A stretch of 64,000 nucleotides of DNA from TMED27 sp964351195 (GCA_964351195.1 CAYGNI010000001.1:1-64000), one strand, 5' to 3'. Counted from the first letter of the stretch, positions 53,379 through 63,154 are shown. The notes: generated by a model not told the origin, from the letters alone. A program made the numbers and translations.

Positions 53379-54038
53379 TTAACGGCGGAAATCGATGACA
53401 ACGCGGCGGTTGTCCTGATTTCTGATGCCGTCTTTGGTCTGCACGGCCTGGTCATATTCGCCGCGCGCTTCACGTGCAAGCACCTGATTTTCAATGCCAC
53501 GGCTCAGCAAGGCTTTTGATACGGCCTGCTCGCGTTCACGGGAGAGAGTTTGATTATAATCGGCTTTGCCAGAGCTGTCGGTATAGCCTGTAACAGTCAC
53601 CTGACGCGGGTTATATTTCGAAATTTCCCGCATGGCACGATCAAGGGTTGCCATTTCATTGGCTCTTATATTTGATTTGTCATGATCGAACAGCACTGTG
53701 TATGAGCTGACAATCGGCAGAACTTTTTCTTGTTTCTGGGTGTGCGTTGACATTTGCGTGCTCGCAAGCTCCATTTCTTCTTCTTCGACCTTGGCGCAAT
53801 TATCCATCATATTACGCGGCAGATCGCGATAGTTCTGGCACGGCTCTCTTTGCTCATATTGTTTGTATGATTTTTTATCCATGCGGTCTTCGGTATTGTT
53901 GCCCTGCGTGTAATTCTTTTGTGATATGTCAGAGCGGGGCGTATAGCGCGGGCCAGAGCTTTCCCACATGCCGTTGTAAGAGCTACAGGCGCCTAAAGTC
54001 AGGGCGACTGTGCATAAGAGGATGGTTCTTGTTTTCAT
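53379..54038 (-). CDS. OmpA-family outer-membrane lipoprotein
   Basis: The start at 54038 (MKTRTILLCTVALTLGAC) has AAAGGA upstream and begins a lipoprotein signal (lipobox LGAC). The 219-residue protein has a hydrophilic middle region and a C-terminal OmpA/Pal domain (TVLFDHDKSNIRANEMATL; VTVTGYTDSSGKADYN; REREQAVSKALLSRGI) that binds peptidoglycan. It heads the seven-gene stress operon ending at the terminator 51479-51508. Confidence 0.92.
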   Translation of the reverse strand: MKTRTILLCTVALTLGACSSYNGMWESSGPRYTPRSDISQKNYTQGNNTEDRMDKKSYKQYEQREPCQNYRDLPRNMMDNCAKVEEEEMELASTQMSTHTQKQEKVLPIVSSYTVLFDHDKSNIRANEMATLDRAMREISKYNPRQVTVTGYTDSSGKADYNQTLSREREQAVSKALLSRGIENQVLAREARGEYDQAVQTKDGIRNQDNRRVVIDFRR

Positions 54039-54087
54039 GGTATATTCCTTTTTTAAATTCCAGAACCAGACCATGGGGCTTTCCCCA

Positions 54088-54125
54088 TCAGGAAGCGATG
54101 CGTAATGCAGCACGAATGTATAAGG
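54088..54125 (-). promoter_or_regulatory. Stress-cluster promoter motif, copy 4 (OmpA operon)
   Basis: On the minus strand, CCTTATAC, 16 bp, then GCATCGCTTCCTGATG, about 50 bp before the OmpA start. It matches copy 1 over the whole second block. Confidence 0.6.
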
Positions 54126-54144
54126 ATTGTGTAAGGGGGGGAGT

Positions 54145-54882
54145 TTAACCCGCCAGCTTGAGCACGGCCTGTTCATGCAGATGTGCGATTTCGGCGATTT
54201 CCATGCGGTAGCCGATGCCGGGCTCGGTGATAATCAGGACGGGAATGGAGGGGTCTTTTTCAATTTTCTCGCGGATTTGCCCGACAAACACACGGAGGTA
54301 TTGCGTATCCTCAGCATGGGCGTCGCCCCAGACGTCTTTCAAAATCTCACGGTGCGGCAGCATCTTGCCGCGATGAATAATAAAATAGCGCAGCAAATTA
54401 TATTCCTTCGGCGTAAAGAGCAAAAGATCGTCATTCAAGAACACTTCATGGCGCACCAGATCCATCCGCAACGGGCCGTTGACCAGCTCCGGCTCGCCGG
54501 TTTCCTGCACCGCCGCCGAGCGCAGCGCGGCGTTGATCCGCGCCTTTAAGACATCGGCATTAAACGGCTTGAACACATAATCGCTGGCGCCCGCATTCAG
54601 GCATGAAATGACGGACTCGTTATCCGTATCCACCGAAATGATAATAATCGGCAATTCCGACCATTCGCGCAGGGCCTTGATAAGCTCCACACCGCTCATG
54701 TCAGGAAGGTCAGGATCAATCAAAACCAGATCAGGTTTGACGGACACACAAAGCTGGACGGCCTGCCGGCCTGTCGTGCAATCTACAAGCTTAAACTCAT
54801 CCTCATCCAGAAAGAGCGAGAGCATTTTATGGCTTGTTTTATCGCCGTCCGCGACTAGCAGGACATTTTTCTTTTTGTTCAT
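54145..54882 (-). CDS. OmpR/PhoB-family response regulator
   Basis: The 245-residue protein has a receiver (LLVADGDKTSHKM; phospho-Asp in LVLIDPDLPDMSGVE; Lys in DYVFKPFNAD) and a C-terminal winged helix (PKEYNLLRYFIIHRGKMLPHREIL; YLRVFVGQIREKIEKD). The KdpE-like C-terminus (ITEPGIGYRM) is clear. No histidine kinase gene is next to it. It lies upstream of the OmpA operon in the same direction, 20 bp before its promoter motif. Confidence 0.92.
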   Translation of the reverse strand: MNKKKNVLLVADGDKTSHKMLSLFLDEDEFKLVDCTTGRQAVQLCVSVKPDLVLIDPDLPDMSGVELIKALREWSELPIIIISVDTDNESVISCLNAGASDYVFKPFNADVLKARINAALRSAAVQETGEPELVNGPLRMDLVRHEVFLNDDLLLFTPKEYNLLRYFIIHRGKMLPHREILKDVWGDAHAEDTQYLRVFVGQIREKIEKDPSIPVLIITEPGIGYRMEIAEIAHLHEQAVLKLAG

Positions 54883-55041
54883 GAGACGCCAAAGCCGCGC
54901 CGGCTCTGTATTCGGCGCATTTATAATTTTAGTTTTTTTGAGAGCTTTTCTTTATAGCACAGGGGGATCAAATAAAGTAGTTTTACTTACTTAACATATT
55001 TTACTGTCCTGGATTCTATTTTCTGCAATAGAGATTATCGC

Positions 55042-55117
55042 AGCCCAAGAGAAAAGTTAGCGCAGACTACAAGGATAGTGGCAGGGGTTGTAGTCTGGTG
55101 ATGGCTATTCTTGGGCT
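55042..55117 (+). repeat. Copy 2 of the conserved hairpin element
   Basis: The core TGGCAGGGGTTGTAGTCTG at 55079-55097 is identical to copy 3. Outer arms AGCCCAAGA (55042-55050) and TCTTGGGCT (55109-55117) pair perfectly. Inside, AGACTACA (55064-55071) pairs with TGTAGTCT. It lies 60 bp upstream of the HTH gene that opens the island. Confidence 0.85.
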
Positions 55118-55176
55118 TAGATCAAAATAGACTATCTATTGCTTTAAACCTCTAAAAATGAGCAAAAGGAGTTCTT

Positions 55177-55521
55177 ATGAGATATTTGTTACATAATTTA
55201 GCTGAGCTGGCAGAGCGTCGAGCTGTAAATGTAAGAGCGGAGGCACAGTTGTGGGATATTTTATCACGCGATTTAAAGCGTGCTGCAAGAGAGTTAGATG
55301 AAATCAGGCAGAAACCTAGGCCAACAAAGCCTAAGGCGGATCCGCCGGAAGAAAAGCCGGTATTTGAAGGCCGACTTTATGTGCGCGTAAAAGAGGCGCA
55401 AAAGATCATGGGGATGGGGCATACGGCTTTATACAATGAAATCAATGAGGGCCGCTTACCGGTCAAAAAAAGCGGCAGAAAGACATTTATCGCGATGAAG
55501 GATATCCATGCTTGGCTTTAG
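55177..55521 (+). CDS. Small HTH protein (excisionase/AlpA-like)
   Basis: The 114-residue protein has an N-terminal helical part, a charged Pro/Lys linker and a C-terminal helix_turn_helix_17-type domain (RLYVRVKEAQKIMGMGHTALYNEINEGRLP; KTFIAMKDIHAWL). Such domains are found in excisionases and small regulators of mobile elements. AAAGGAG precedes the ATG. It may regulate the operon after it; a 236-bp gap with strong secondary structure separates them. Confidence 0.85.
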   Translation: MRYLLHNLAELAERRAVNVRAEAQLWDILSRDLKRAARELDEIRQKPRPTKPKADPPEEKPVFEGRLYVRVKEAQKIMGMGHTALYNEINEGRLPVKKSGRKTFIAMKDIHAWL

Positions 55522-55565
55522 GCTTTGCCGGATAAGGTGGGGTAGGACTCCTTCATGGTAGCAAG

Positions 55566-55628
55566 GTGATGCGCGTGTGATTTACCGTAAAAGCACAATT
55601 TACGCCACTCTCAAGTTGCCCGCATCAC
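55566..55628 (+). other. Structured intergenic element upstream of the giant gene
   Basis: A perfect 8-bp inverted repeat, GTGATGCG (55566-55573) and CGCATCAC (55621-55628), encloses a second perfect hairpin, CGTAAA (55586-55591) and TTTACG (55599-55604). No T-run follows. It could be a leader RNA, an operator or a recombination site. An AT-rich stretch of about 130 bp follows before the ATG at 55758. Confidence 0.55.
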
Positions 55629-55757
55629 TTATTTGCTCGCTCCTATATCCATATATTTATTATAAAGAAGCATGATTTTAGTTTTCATATTTTATTTGAT
55701 TTTTTAGGTTTTGTAGTGGTATAAGGTCGAGTATTTTCAATAATAAAGAGTACTTGT

Positions 55758-58700
55758 ATGCCTAGCCCGCACTCTGTTGAAGCGAAAAAAGCTTACTTTG
55801 AAAGTGATGAATTATACGATTTGGCAAAAAGCGCGCCGCGTTTAATGGCTGCTTTTGGCGTCAGTCAATCGGAAATACTTACTTTAAAGCCACAGCTTGA
55901 TGCGACAATTGATACAGAAGGGCTTAGAAATACTGTGCCAATGATTGCTGGTTTAAGAGCAATCGATAAGTTTGACGCAAAACAGAATTTCAAACGCTAT
56001 TTTGTGTTTTTGAGGCTTTTATGCCTGTCTAAATATCCTCCACAAATCAATTATTGGCACGGCACGCCTACACCTATTAGTCAACAGGAACACGATTCCG
56101 CGGACAAGTTGACTATCAGAATGCTTAAAACGCGTGAATTCCGCGAAGAGTTTTATGGTTTTGCTGAGAAATATGGTTTTTTAGCTCCGCTTCACTTTTT
56201 ACTTACATCTAACAGAACGGTAGCACCTGAAGGCGCAGGTGAGTTCCTAGAGAAATGGTGTGCGGATAAGGGCATTGATCTTGAGCAATTGAAAGTGGAT
56301 TACGAAATCCCTGATGGGGATTATGTGTTGCCTAGACCGGATTCCGTAGAGCCTGAAGCGGACACTTCAATAGATTTAGCAAATATAGTGGCAGGCCTGA
56401 GATATTCTTCAGGTGCTCCAGCAGAAAAAAAAAATATAAGTGCTAATAAGGCCTTAGTGACAGACGGAGAGGTTTCGTTTCAATATGATATTTCTGATGA
56501 GTTTCGATTAAAACTCTTAGATCTTTATGAGCGTGCTTCTAATGCCCAAGATGGCAAAGAAATGGCAGCCATTCACAAAGAGCACGATAGATTACATCAA
56601 TTTGACGAAACCACGAATTTAGATAATAAGGGGCCCAATACTCTTATCCAGCTTGATAAGCTGTGGGAGCAAGGCAGGTCTACACCAGAGTCAGATGCTT
56701 CACACATGATGAGCATCATATTTTTAGATAGTTTTAAACTCAGCAATGATTATATAAGCCAAAAAACTCTAATTGAGGGCAGACGATTAGAAGAGGTTAT
56801 TGGTAAAGAAAATGCTGAGCGTATGGGGAAGGCTAAAACTAAAAAATTCTATGAAGAGTTATCGAATGATCAGTTGTATCGGTTATTTGAGCGCATGCAT
56901 CAGCATGGAATCTTAGGCATATTTGAAAATCACTTGGCTAATAAAGATGTACATTTTTTGCCGAGCTTTTTATCTAAAAAGTTAGAGTGGTGGAAAGAAA
57001 ACAAGATGCCTGTCTTAAAAGCTGGACCCGCTCTATTAGGTGCAGGGCAAGAAAAAAACGACCCGGAACCGGAAAATGCTGATGCCATTATTGCCGAAAA
57101 ACAAGAATGGTTTGACCAGCATGGGCTTGCTGTAAAGGCGCGTCGATTAGGCGGTGAACAATTCGCTTTAGCTTGTGGCCTTGAACATTATGATCCCAGT
57201 CAATCAGATAAAATTTCAAAACGTATACATGCATATGGATCTACGGTTATAGGGTCTCTGCGTGCTATTGCGACTATAGATGCAGATTTTCAACATAAAA
57301 GATCGCATTTATTTGCGGAAATGCTGAACCTATCAAAAATTTCTGCGCCTACGATGAAAGCAATCAGTAAAAAAATTAAAAAGGCTAGTGCGCTGGGTAA
57401 TTCGCAGTTGGTGGCAGAAGCTATTCAATATCCAGCATATATTAGCTGGACTGAGGGAGGTCATTGGAGCAGCATGCTAAATGATCAGGGCATGAGCGAA
57501 GAAGTATTTGGTCATGTAAAAAACTTTGATTTGGTCGCACCTTTTTATTTCTTGCTGAGTTCAAAAAACACGCATGCGCCAAGGCATGTTGCTGATGACT
57601 TTAAAGATTGGTGTCAAAAAGAAGGCATTAATCTGCGTCAAGCACTTTTGGATTATGAGCTTATTGATCTCAACAAACCAAAACCTGATATTGACCTTGA
57701 AATGTCTTTGGCAAGCCAGCTTATTGAATATGGGATTTCAACGGGTTCAAAAGAGAGGAATGCTAGGCTAAGTGGACTCTCGATGGAAGAATTGCATGAA
57801 GTGCCTCAAGGTGAAAGGGATCATGCGTGGTATGCGCATATGGTACGGAAAAGTCCCGGTTACATTGGTGACAAAACTGTCGTGGATGCTCTTACAAAGT
57901 TTGTAAGAGAAACATCTGCAAGTGACGTGACGAAAGAACGCTTTGGTCAAGCTATTTCTCAAGAAGCAGGGCTTTCCGCCCCCCCAGTTCCTGCTATGTG
58001 GATAGAGTCTGATGTAGATGACGATGATATTGCCAAGATAGCTTTTTTATTGGAAAGGCTGCCGAAAAACAAAACAGGTTTAAAAGTTACTCAATTTGTT
58101 CTTCACCGTGAACATGGGATGTTGCCCAAAGAAGGTCAGGCTATTTTTCATTCTGTAACTATACCAGTGCCCAGCAACAAGCTAGCTACAATAGTTTACA
58201 AATATAATGTATCGGTCCTACCTGAGACTGAAGAAGAGCTGGCCTTCGTTCGAAGTACAGCACAGATGGTGCATTTTGTGGCTGCTATTAATGATACCTC
58301 TCAGCCCTTCAAATTTTTGCCACCTCCAGAAGGTGCCACCGCCGATATTCAAAACAAGCCGCTTGGTACTATTACGTTAAATGGACCATCAATAACGCTG
58401 AATATGAAGAGAGCGGCACATATACCAGGTATAAACGCACCTGCCTTGCTTCCTACTGTTGATGAGAGTCCCGAGAAAACAGAGCCTGCAACACCTCCTT
58501 CACCAGACGCACCAGTTTTTACGCCTGTTATTGAAGGCTTCGCTCCTTCTCAAGCTGCCAATGATGGTATTGAGGCTGAGAGGGTTTCTAGAAAGTTTCG
58601 ACTTAAAGCGATTGAACCTAATGGTATACCTCTTAGTGAACGGGATATATGGTGGCCAAACCCTGAAGGCCGTGATTTGGATCATGCTGTAGTTAGAAAA

Positions 58701-60647
58701 AACATAAACGCAGCACGATTGAACCGTGCAAGTGGCGCTTACAAAGCTTTCAACGAACCTGCACATCATTATCCAAGAATTATAAGCTCCCCATCTGATG
58801 CACCCGATGGCGCAGAAAAAGAGCCTGCTAATGATACGTCTGTAACCAAAGAAACAACACACCGTAACGAGGAAAGTGGAGAACAAGCAAGTGGTACAAG
58901 AGAAAGAGAATCTCCAGCGGTGTTTGCAGGTCTTACTAAAGTGCCAGATATCGAAGAAAGTACTTTATTCCCAGATTCCCTGACGGACGATGAGAAGATT
59001 GAAATTTGGGATAAATATGAACAAGCGTATCGAAAAACTGTCGAGGTTTTGTTGTCAGAGGCGGACATGTATTTATTTCAGGCACTTAACAGAGGGTGCA
59101 ATCAATTTAGTTGCTTCATTGATTTAAACAAACCAGGATTTGCTATTCATTTGCGCTTCTCGGGCGAGGTCGAGATAGAAGGCGAAACAAAGACACGAAC
59201 ACATTCTTTCATATTAGAAAACTATGATAAGGTTTACAGAGATTTAGGTATTCCTTTAACCATGGAAAACGCAGTCGATCTCAAAATCGCTGTGCAAAGT
59301 ATAATTCTAAATACTGAAGGTGTTTTTCCTGCTCGTCATGTTTCTTTTATCGGAAAAAATACTTCTGTCAAATATGATACACAAATGCCATCTCCCATGA
59401 AAGGTTTTGAACCCGCAATACGCACAGATACTAGGGGCATGTGCTCTCTCACCTACGCAGTACAAGACCCCTACAACAAAGGACTGGTCAGAGTAAGTGT
59501 GCCTTTAGGTATGGCTATGCATTTTGAAGATGAGGCTGCAGAGCAAACAGAGCTTCGAGAACGTAAGGAGTTTGTTCTTGGTTATCTAAGAAAAATAGAA
59601 GAATACAGAACGTCAGAAGGTTTCCGTGCTTACGTGTTCAAACGGGATGTCATGGCAAAATTAAAATCTTGGTTGAAGGAAAATAATAAAGAATGGGAAA
59701 CCTCAGAGCGTGTGGATCTTGAAGGGTTTGAAAGTAGCAGACTGATTCATGTCTTTTCACAAAATGCACAACCATCAAACTCAGACGCTGAAAAAAACAT
59801 TACTTTGGCATCAATTTCTTTGGGAATGGACGTGGGGGGGGAGAATGCTTCATGGAATTGCTATTTGAATTTTTATATGGGCGATCAAGGCAGTAAACTA
59901 ATGGGTGAACGCGTTCATACCCGTTTCTTTTCTTTACGTACACGTGATCCTCAATTGGCAATTGCCAGAGCTTTGGAAACTTTAAATGGGGTAGGTAATA
60001 AATTTGATGGCATATGCGAAGGCTTAATTCCTACTCTGCAAAGGCATGCTCGTGAAAACGGAGATGGGTGGCGCGTTGAAAAAACAGATAAAGGCTACAA
60101 AGTTTATATTGGCGGTGGTTTGGAATTACAGGATGCCTTAGATGATATGATGCGATATGAGCGTGATATCGGCGTCAAACTTGAACAAATTTTACAAACA
60201 TATGATGGGAATACTATTATCACGCTCCAAGCTCTACGCTGTTTGATAGGGGATCTTGGTGGTGCTGTTAGACCTGCACCAGAATATGTTTATGAACGAG
60301 ACGAAAAGTCAAGAAAGCCGATAGCTTTAAGTGTCCAAGTCCCAAGAGAAAAAGTAGGCTTGATAGATTCATTTGTTGATGAAGTGGATAGTCATATCAA
60401 ATGGTTTGCCGAAGAAGCCTACGGCTCAATTGCCATAGGCCAGAAAGAACAACCAGACAGGCGTAAGCGTCCTTTAGAATATCGTACGGTTCAAATCAGA
60501 AATGGGTTAATTCGCGCGGTAGAAGCGATTTACGAAAGTCATTTTGGTTACAAACTCCCAAAAAATTGGTACAGACCGGAAATGCAGTATGCCATTTTAC
60601 AAAACACAACTCGACAAGAAGAAAATTTTCCTAGAAAAGAAGTATAA
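55758..60647 (+). CDS. Giant protein of unknown function (1629 aa), first of a two-gene unit with an SF2 helicase
   Basis: I do not recognise this protein. It has no signal peptide or membrane segment. The N-terminal half carries a duplicated module: about residues 63-190 (PMIAGLRAIDKFDAKQNFKR; FLAPLHFLLTSNRT; GEFLEKWCADKGIDLEQ) and about 495-635 (TVIGSLRAIATIDADFQHKR; LVAPFYFLLSSKNT; DDFKDWCQKEGINLRQ). A low-complexity charged region (~905-1060) separates this from a C-terminal half of mixed strands and helices with no familiar motif. Its stop overlaps the helicase start by one base (TAATG), so the two are made together. Codon use leans to A/T-ending codons. Neighbours suggest a defence or mobile-island role; this is inference. 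Confidence 0.85.
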   Translation: MPSPHSVEAKKAYFESDELYDLAKSAPRLMAAFGVSQSEILTLKPQLDATIDTEGLRNTVPMIAGLRAIDKFDAKQNFKRYFVFLRLLCLSKYPPQINYWHGTPTPISQQEHDSADKLTIRMLKTREFREEFYGFAEKYGFLAPLHFLLTSNRTVAPEGAGEFLEKWCADKGIDLEQLKVDYEIPDGDYVLPRPDSVEPEADTSIDLANIVAGLRYSSGAPAEKKNISANKALVTDGEVSFQYDISDEFRLKLLDLYERASNAQDGKEMAAIHKEHDRLHQFDETTNLDNKGPNTLIQLDKLWEQGRSTPESDASHMMSIIFLDSFKLSNDYISQKTLIEGRRLEEVIGKENAERMGKAKTKKFYEELSNDQLYRLFERMHQHGILGIFENHLANKDVHFLPSFLSKKLEWWKENKMPVLKAGPALLGAGQEKNDPEPENADAIIAEKQEWFDQHGLAVKARRLGGEQFALACGLEHYDPSQSDKISKRIHAYGSTVIGSLRAIATIDADFQHKRSHLFAEMLNLSKISAPTMKAISKKIKKASALGNSQLVAEAIQYPAYISWTEGGHWSSMLNDQGMSEEVFGHVKNFDLVAPFYFLLSSKNTHAPRHVADDFKDWCQKEGINLRQALLDYELIDLNKPKPDIDLEMSLASQLIEYGISTGSKERNARLSGLSMEELHEVPQGERDHAWYAHMVRKSPGYIGDKTVVDALTKFVRETSASDVTKERFGQAISQEAGLSAPPVPAMWIESDVDDDDIAKIAFLLERLPKNKTGLKVTQFVLHREHGMLPKEGQAIFHSVTIPVPSNKLATIVYKYNVSVLPETEEELAFVRSTAQMVHFVAAINDTSQPFKFLPPPEGATADIQNKPLGTITLNGPSITLNMKRAAHIPGINAPALLPTVDESPEKTEPATPPSPDAPVFTPVIEGFAPSQAANDGIEAERVSRKFRLKAIEPNGIPLSERDIWWPNPEGRDLDHAVVRKNINAARLNRASGAYKAFNEPAHHYPRIISSPSDAPDGAEKEPANDTSVTKETTHRNEESGEQASGTRERESPAVFAGLTKVPDIEESTLFPDSLTDDEKIEIWDKYEQAYRKTVEVLLSEADMYLFQALNRGCNQFSCFIDLNKPGFAIHLRFSGEVEIEGETKTRTHSFILENYDKVYRDLGIPLTMENAVDLKIAVQSIILNTEGVFPARHVSFIGKNTSVKYDTQMPSPMKGFEPAIRTDTRGMCSLTYAVQDPYNKGLVRVSVPLGMAMHFEDEAAEQTELRERKEFVLGYLRKIEEYRTSEGFRAYVFKRDVMAKLKSWLKENNKEWETSERVDLEGFESSRLIHVFSQNAQPSNSDAEKNITLASISLGMDVGGENASWNCYLNFYMGDQGSKLMGERVHTRFFSLRTRDPQLAIARALETLNGVGNKFDGICEGLIPTLQRHARENGDGWRVEKTDKGYKVYIGGGLELQDALDDMMRYERDIGVKLEQILQTYDGNTIITLQALRCLIGDLGGAVRPAPEYVYERDEKSRKPIALSVQVPREKVGLIDSFVDEVDSHIKWFAEEAYGSIAIGQKEQPDRRKRPLEYRTVQIRNGLIRAVEAIYESHFGYKLPKNWYRPEMQYAILQNTTRQEENFPRKEV

Positions 60648-63154
60648 TGACACGAAGACCACCTCCCCATAATCCAATACTCGAAAGAAATGTCCGCTTA
60701 ATGATGGGGCGTTACACAGCGCATCTTGAAAGCGGAAACCACATTTTGCGTGAAGGTAGCCAGCAAGAAATCGCTCACAGCACAATTGATTATTTTCGTG
60801 AAGTCGATCCTGAAACATATGCCATTCCTACGAATGGCCATTATGTTGCACCCGGAGGGCTAGGAAAAACGATCACTGGGGGTGATTTAGTAGTTGGCAT
60901 TAATACAATGCCAAGTGGCCGCTATGTTCTTGGAGACCCTGCACTTGGGAAACGTATACTTATCGCTGTACCTACAAATGGGCTTGTTGATCAATGGGCA
61001 AATAGGTTACTTGGCGAGTATAATGAGGAAAAACAAGCTCGTGACCCAAGCATCTTTGGCGATCGGTTTACGGAAGAAAATGTTGGAATATATCATGCGG
61101 GGCTTTCTGATACTGAAAAAGCTAATGTTCTCTCGAAACCCATCGTTATTGGTGTTCATGATTCTCTGCAAATACTTTGCAAAGCGCAAGATCCAGCAGC
61201 CAGAAAATATAAACCACTTTTAAGCCCTCAAGACTTCGACCTTGTAATTATTGATGAGGTAGACGACAAAGTAAGAGGAGATGTAACACGCCAATTCTAC
61301 TTGGACACCTTTTTCCCCCATTGTATGATCGTAGGCTGCACCGCTACTCCTTTATTTAAAAGTGGTAGAACAATAGGAGACTATCTTTTTGGAGGAAAAA
61401 AACCTATATGTGAAATTCCACATGAGGTAGCTGTCCAAAGACGAGAAATCGCGCCCCACATCAATATTATCGTTGAGCCAAAAGTTGATTTATCATCCAA
61501 TCCTGAATCACTGACAAAAGGTTGGGATGATTACACACCAGCCCAACAGCGTCGTTTTATTGAGCAAACCGGCATTGATCAGGCATTGTTGAAAGTAATT
61601 GCCTTGGGCACCCATCCTAAAACCGGCAAGCCTTTGAGGGATATGATGCAGCTTCATCAGGCTGTTAACATCGAGCATGCCGAGCTTATAGCCGCACAAT
61701 TGAACGCCGCATTTGGCCCCAACTACGCAGAGCCAGTGTGGGGGGGAACAGATGCAAAAATGGATGAATGGATGCGCCGAATTATCAAATGGGAATTTGG
61801 TAAAGATGATTTGAGGGCTGTTGTGCAATGCATGGTCTGGGGAAGAGGAACGGATTTTTCTGAGCTTGAAATGACCGTGCAGCATGCACCAAGCTTATCG
61901 CCAAACAAAACAACACAATTTCACACGCGTGCAAGTCGCAGAGATGATGGAACGAAGACTGCCTTGTATTTGAGCCCATTCCTTCCGGGGATCGATCAGC
62001 TGGTTATTGGTGAGTTATTGGGCGGGTTATACATGATTCCTCCTGGCTTTGAATTTTCTCGAACGACAGACAGGGGGGGCCTTCCATCTGATCGCGAACC
62101 CTGGCCAGAGATAGAAGGAGTGAATGTCTATTATACGGAACGTCATTTGAAAATGTTTGCAAAAGAGCGCAAACGCCAAAGAGAGATCGATGGCCTGCAA
62201 GAAAAGACAAAAGACATGATGACCTTGGATCAAATGTCGAAGGTTCTAAAGATTGATGCAAGCATTTTATACAAACGCGTGTATGGCCCTCTACAAGAAG
62301 CTTACGAAAGAAGACAGGCACGCCAGGAGTTTATTGATCTGGAAGATGTACTGCATGTAAGGGGGAAAATATTCCCTGTGCGCCGTATGGGGTTTTATCA
62401 GCACGATGGACAAGAAGTCTTTTGCGTGGATAGAGATTTAGTCGGTTTGTGTGAACATACATTATATGGTCGCCTTGATCACACGCCCATGGAAGTTCTT
62501 GATAAGAAAATCGCTCAAGGATTGCTTGGGTGTGGAAAAGAAGAAATTGATAATTTGTGGGCAGAATTACAGCAAGCATTCTTTGATCGTAAACCTTATG
62601 AAACTGAATTTAAAGTTGCAGGTGTTGATTTCTCCTATAATAGCTTTGGCTTTTTTAGGCGTCAAAGGGAAGGGACATCAGAGTTCTTTATTTTCCCAGA
62701 TGCGCTCATTCCCGCGTATCGCAAAATAAACGGCGTTGATGTTGAGACGGCTCAGCGTTGGGCTGAAAAACCTTCCATACGCCAATGTAAAACAGCTGAT
62801 TGGTATACTGCAGCCGGCGTTATGAAAGCATTACAACTTAATCTACTTGTAGAAAACGAAGACACGGTTTTTGTGGCAGAGGTATTCGAGTTTCTGGAAG
62901 CTCGAACACGAACCCTAAGGGTTGGGCAAGAAAGAGACATAATAATAGATATAAATGGGTGTAAACAGGCTCTGAGATGTTCCAGACGCTGGTTGCCCAT
63001 GGCTTCTGCTAAGCAGCAGACCACTCTGGTTATCGACAAAAAAGCTTTACAATGGATCAGTAATAAACTGGATGAAGAAAGCACACATAAAGCGCAAAGA
63101 TCTCATAGTGCACACCCGGATGACTTAGGACCACAACCGAACATGAGATCATAA
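60647..63154 (+). CDS. SF2 (DEAD/DEAH-like) helicase
   Basis: The 835-residue ATPase has helicase motifs in order: Walker A GGLGKT (~71), motif Ia-like ILIAVPTNGLVDQW, motif II DEVD (~204), motif III CTATP (~230), motif V GRGTDFSELEMTVQ (~399) and motif VI-like QFHTRASRR (~425). After residue 520 it has a non-standard region with a helix-turn-helix-like stretch (MMTLDQMSKVLKIDASILYKRV) and beta-rich segments. The DEVD box and long C-terminus differ from RecG, UvrB or RecQ. It is coupled to the giant gene, implying a joint complex acting on DNA or RNA. Confidence 0.88.
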   Translation: MTRRPPPHNPILERNVRLMMGRYTAHLESGNHILREGSQQEIAHSTIDYFREVDPETYAIPTNGHYVAPGGLGKTITGGDLVVGINTMPSGRYVLGDPALGKRILIAVPTNGLVDQWANRLLGEYNEEKQARDPSIFGDRFTEENVGIYHAGLSDTEKANVLSKPIVIGVHDSLQILCKAQDPAARKYKPLLSPQDFDLVIIDEVDDKVRGDVTRQFYLDTFFPHCMIVGCTATPLFKSGRTIGDYLFGGKKPICEIPHEVAVQRREIAPHINIIVEPKVDLSSNPESLTKGWDDYTPAQQRRFIEQTGIDQALLKVIALGTHPKTGKPLRDMMQLHQAVNIEHAELIAAQLNAAFGPNYAEPVWGGTDAKMDEWMRRIIKWEFGKDDLRAVVQCMVWGRGTDFSELEMTVQHAPSLSPNKTTQFHTRASRRDDGTKTALYLSPFLPGIDQLVIGELLGGLYMIPPGFEFSRTTDRGGLPSDREPWPEIEGVNVYYTERHLKMFAKERKRQREIDGLQEKTKDMMTLDQMSKVLKIDASILYKRVYGPLQEAYERRQARQEFIDLEDVLHVRGKIFPVRRMGFYQHDGQEVFCVDRDLVGLCEHTLYGRLDHTPMEVLDKKIAQGLLGCGKEEIDNLWAELQQAFFDRKPYETEFKVAGVDFSYNSFGFFRRQREGTSEFFIFPDALIPAYRKINGVDVETAQRWAEKPSIRQCKTADWYTAAGVMKALQLNLLVENEDTVFVAEVFEFLEARTRTLRVGQERDIIIDINGCKQALRCSRRWLPMASAKQQTTLVIDKKALQWISNKLDEESTHKAQRSHSAHPDDLGPQPNMRS

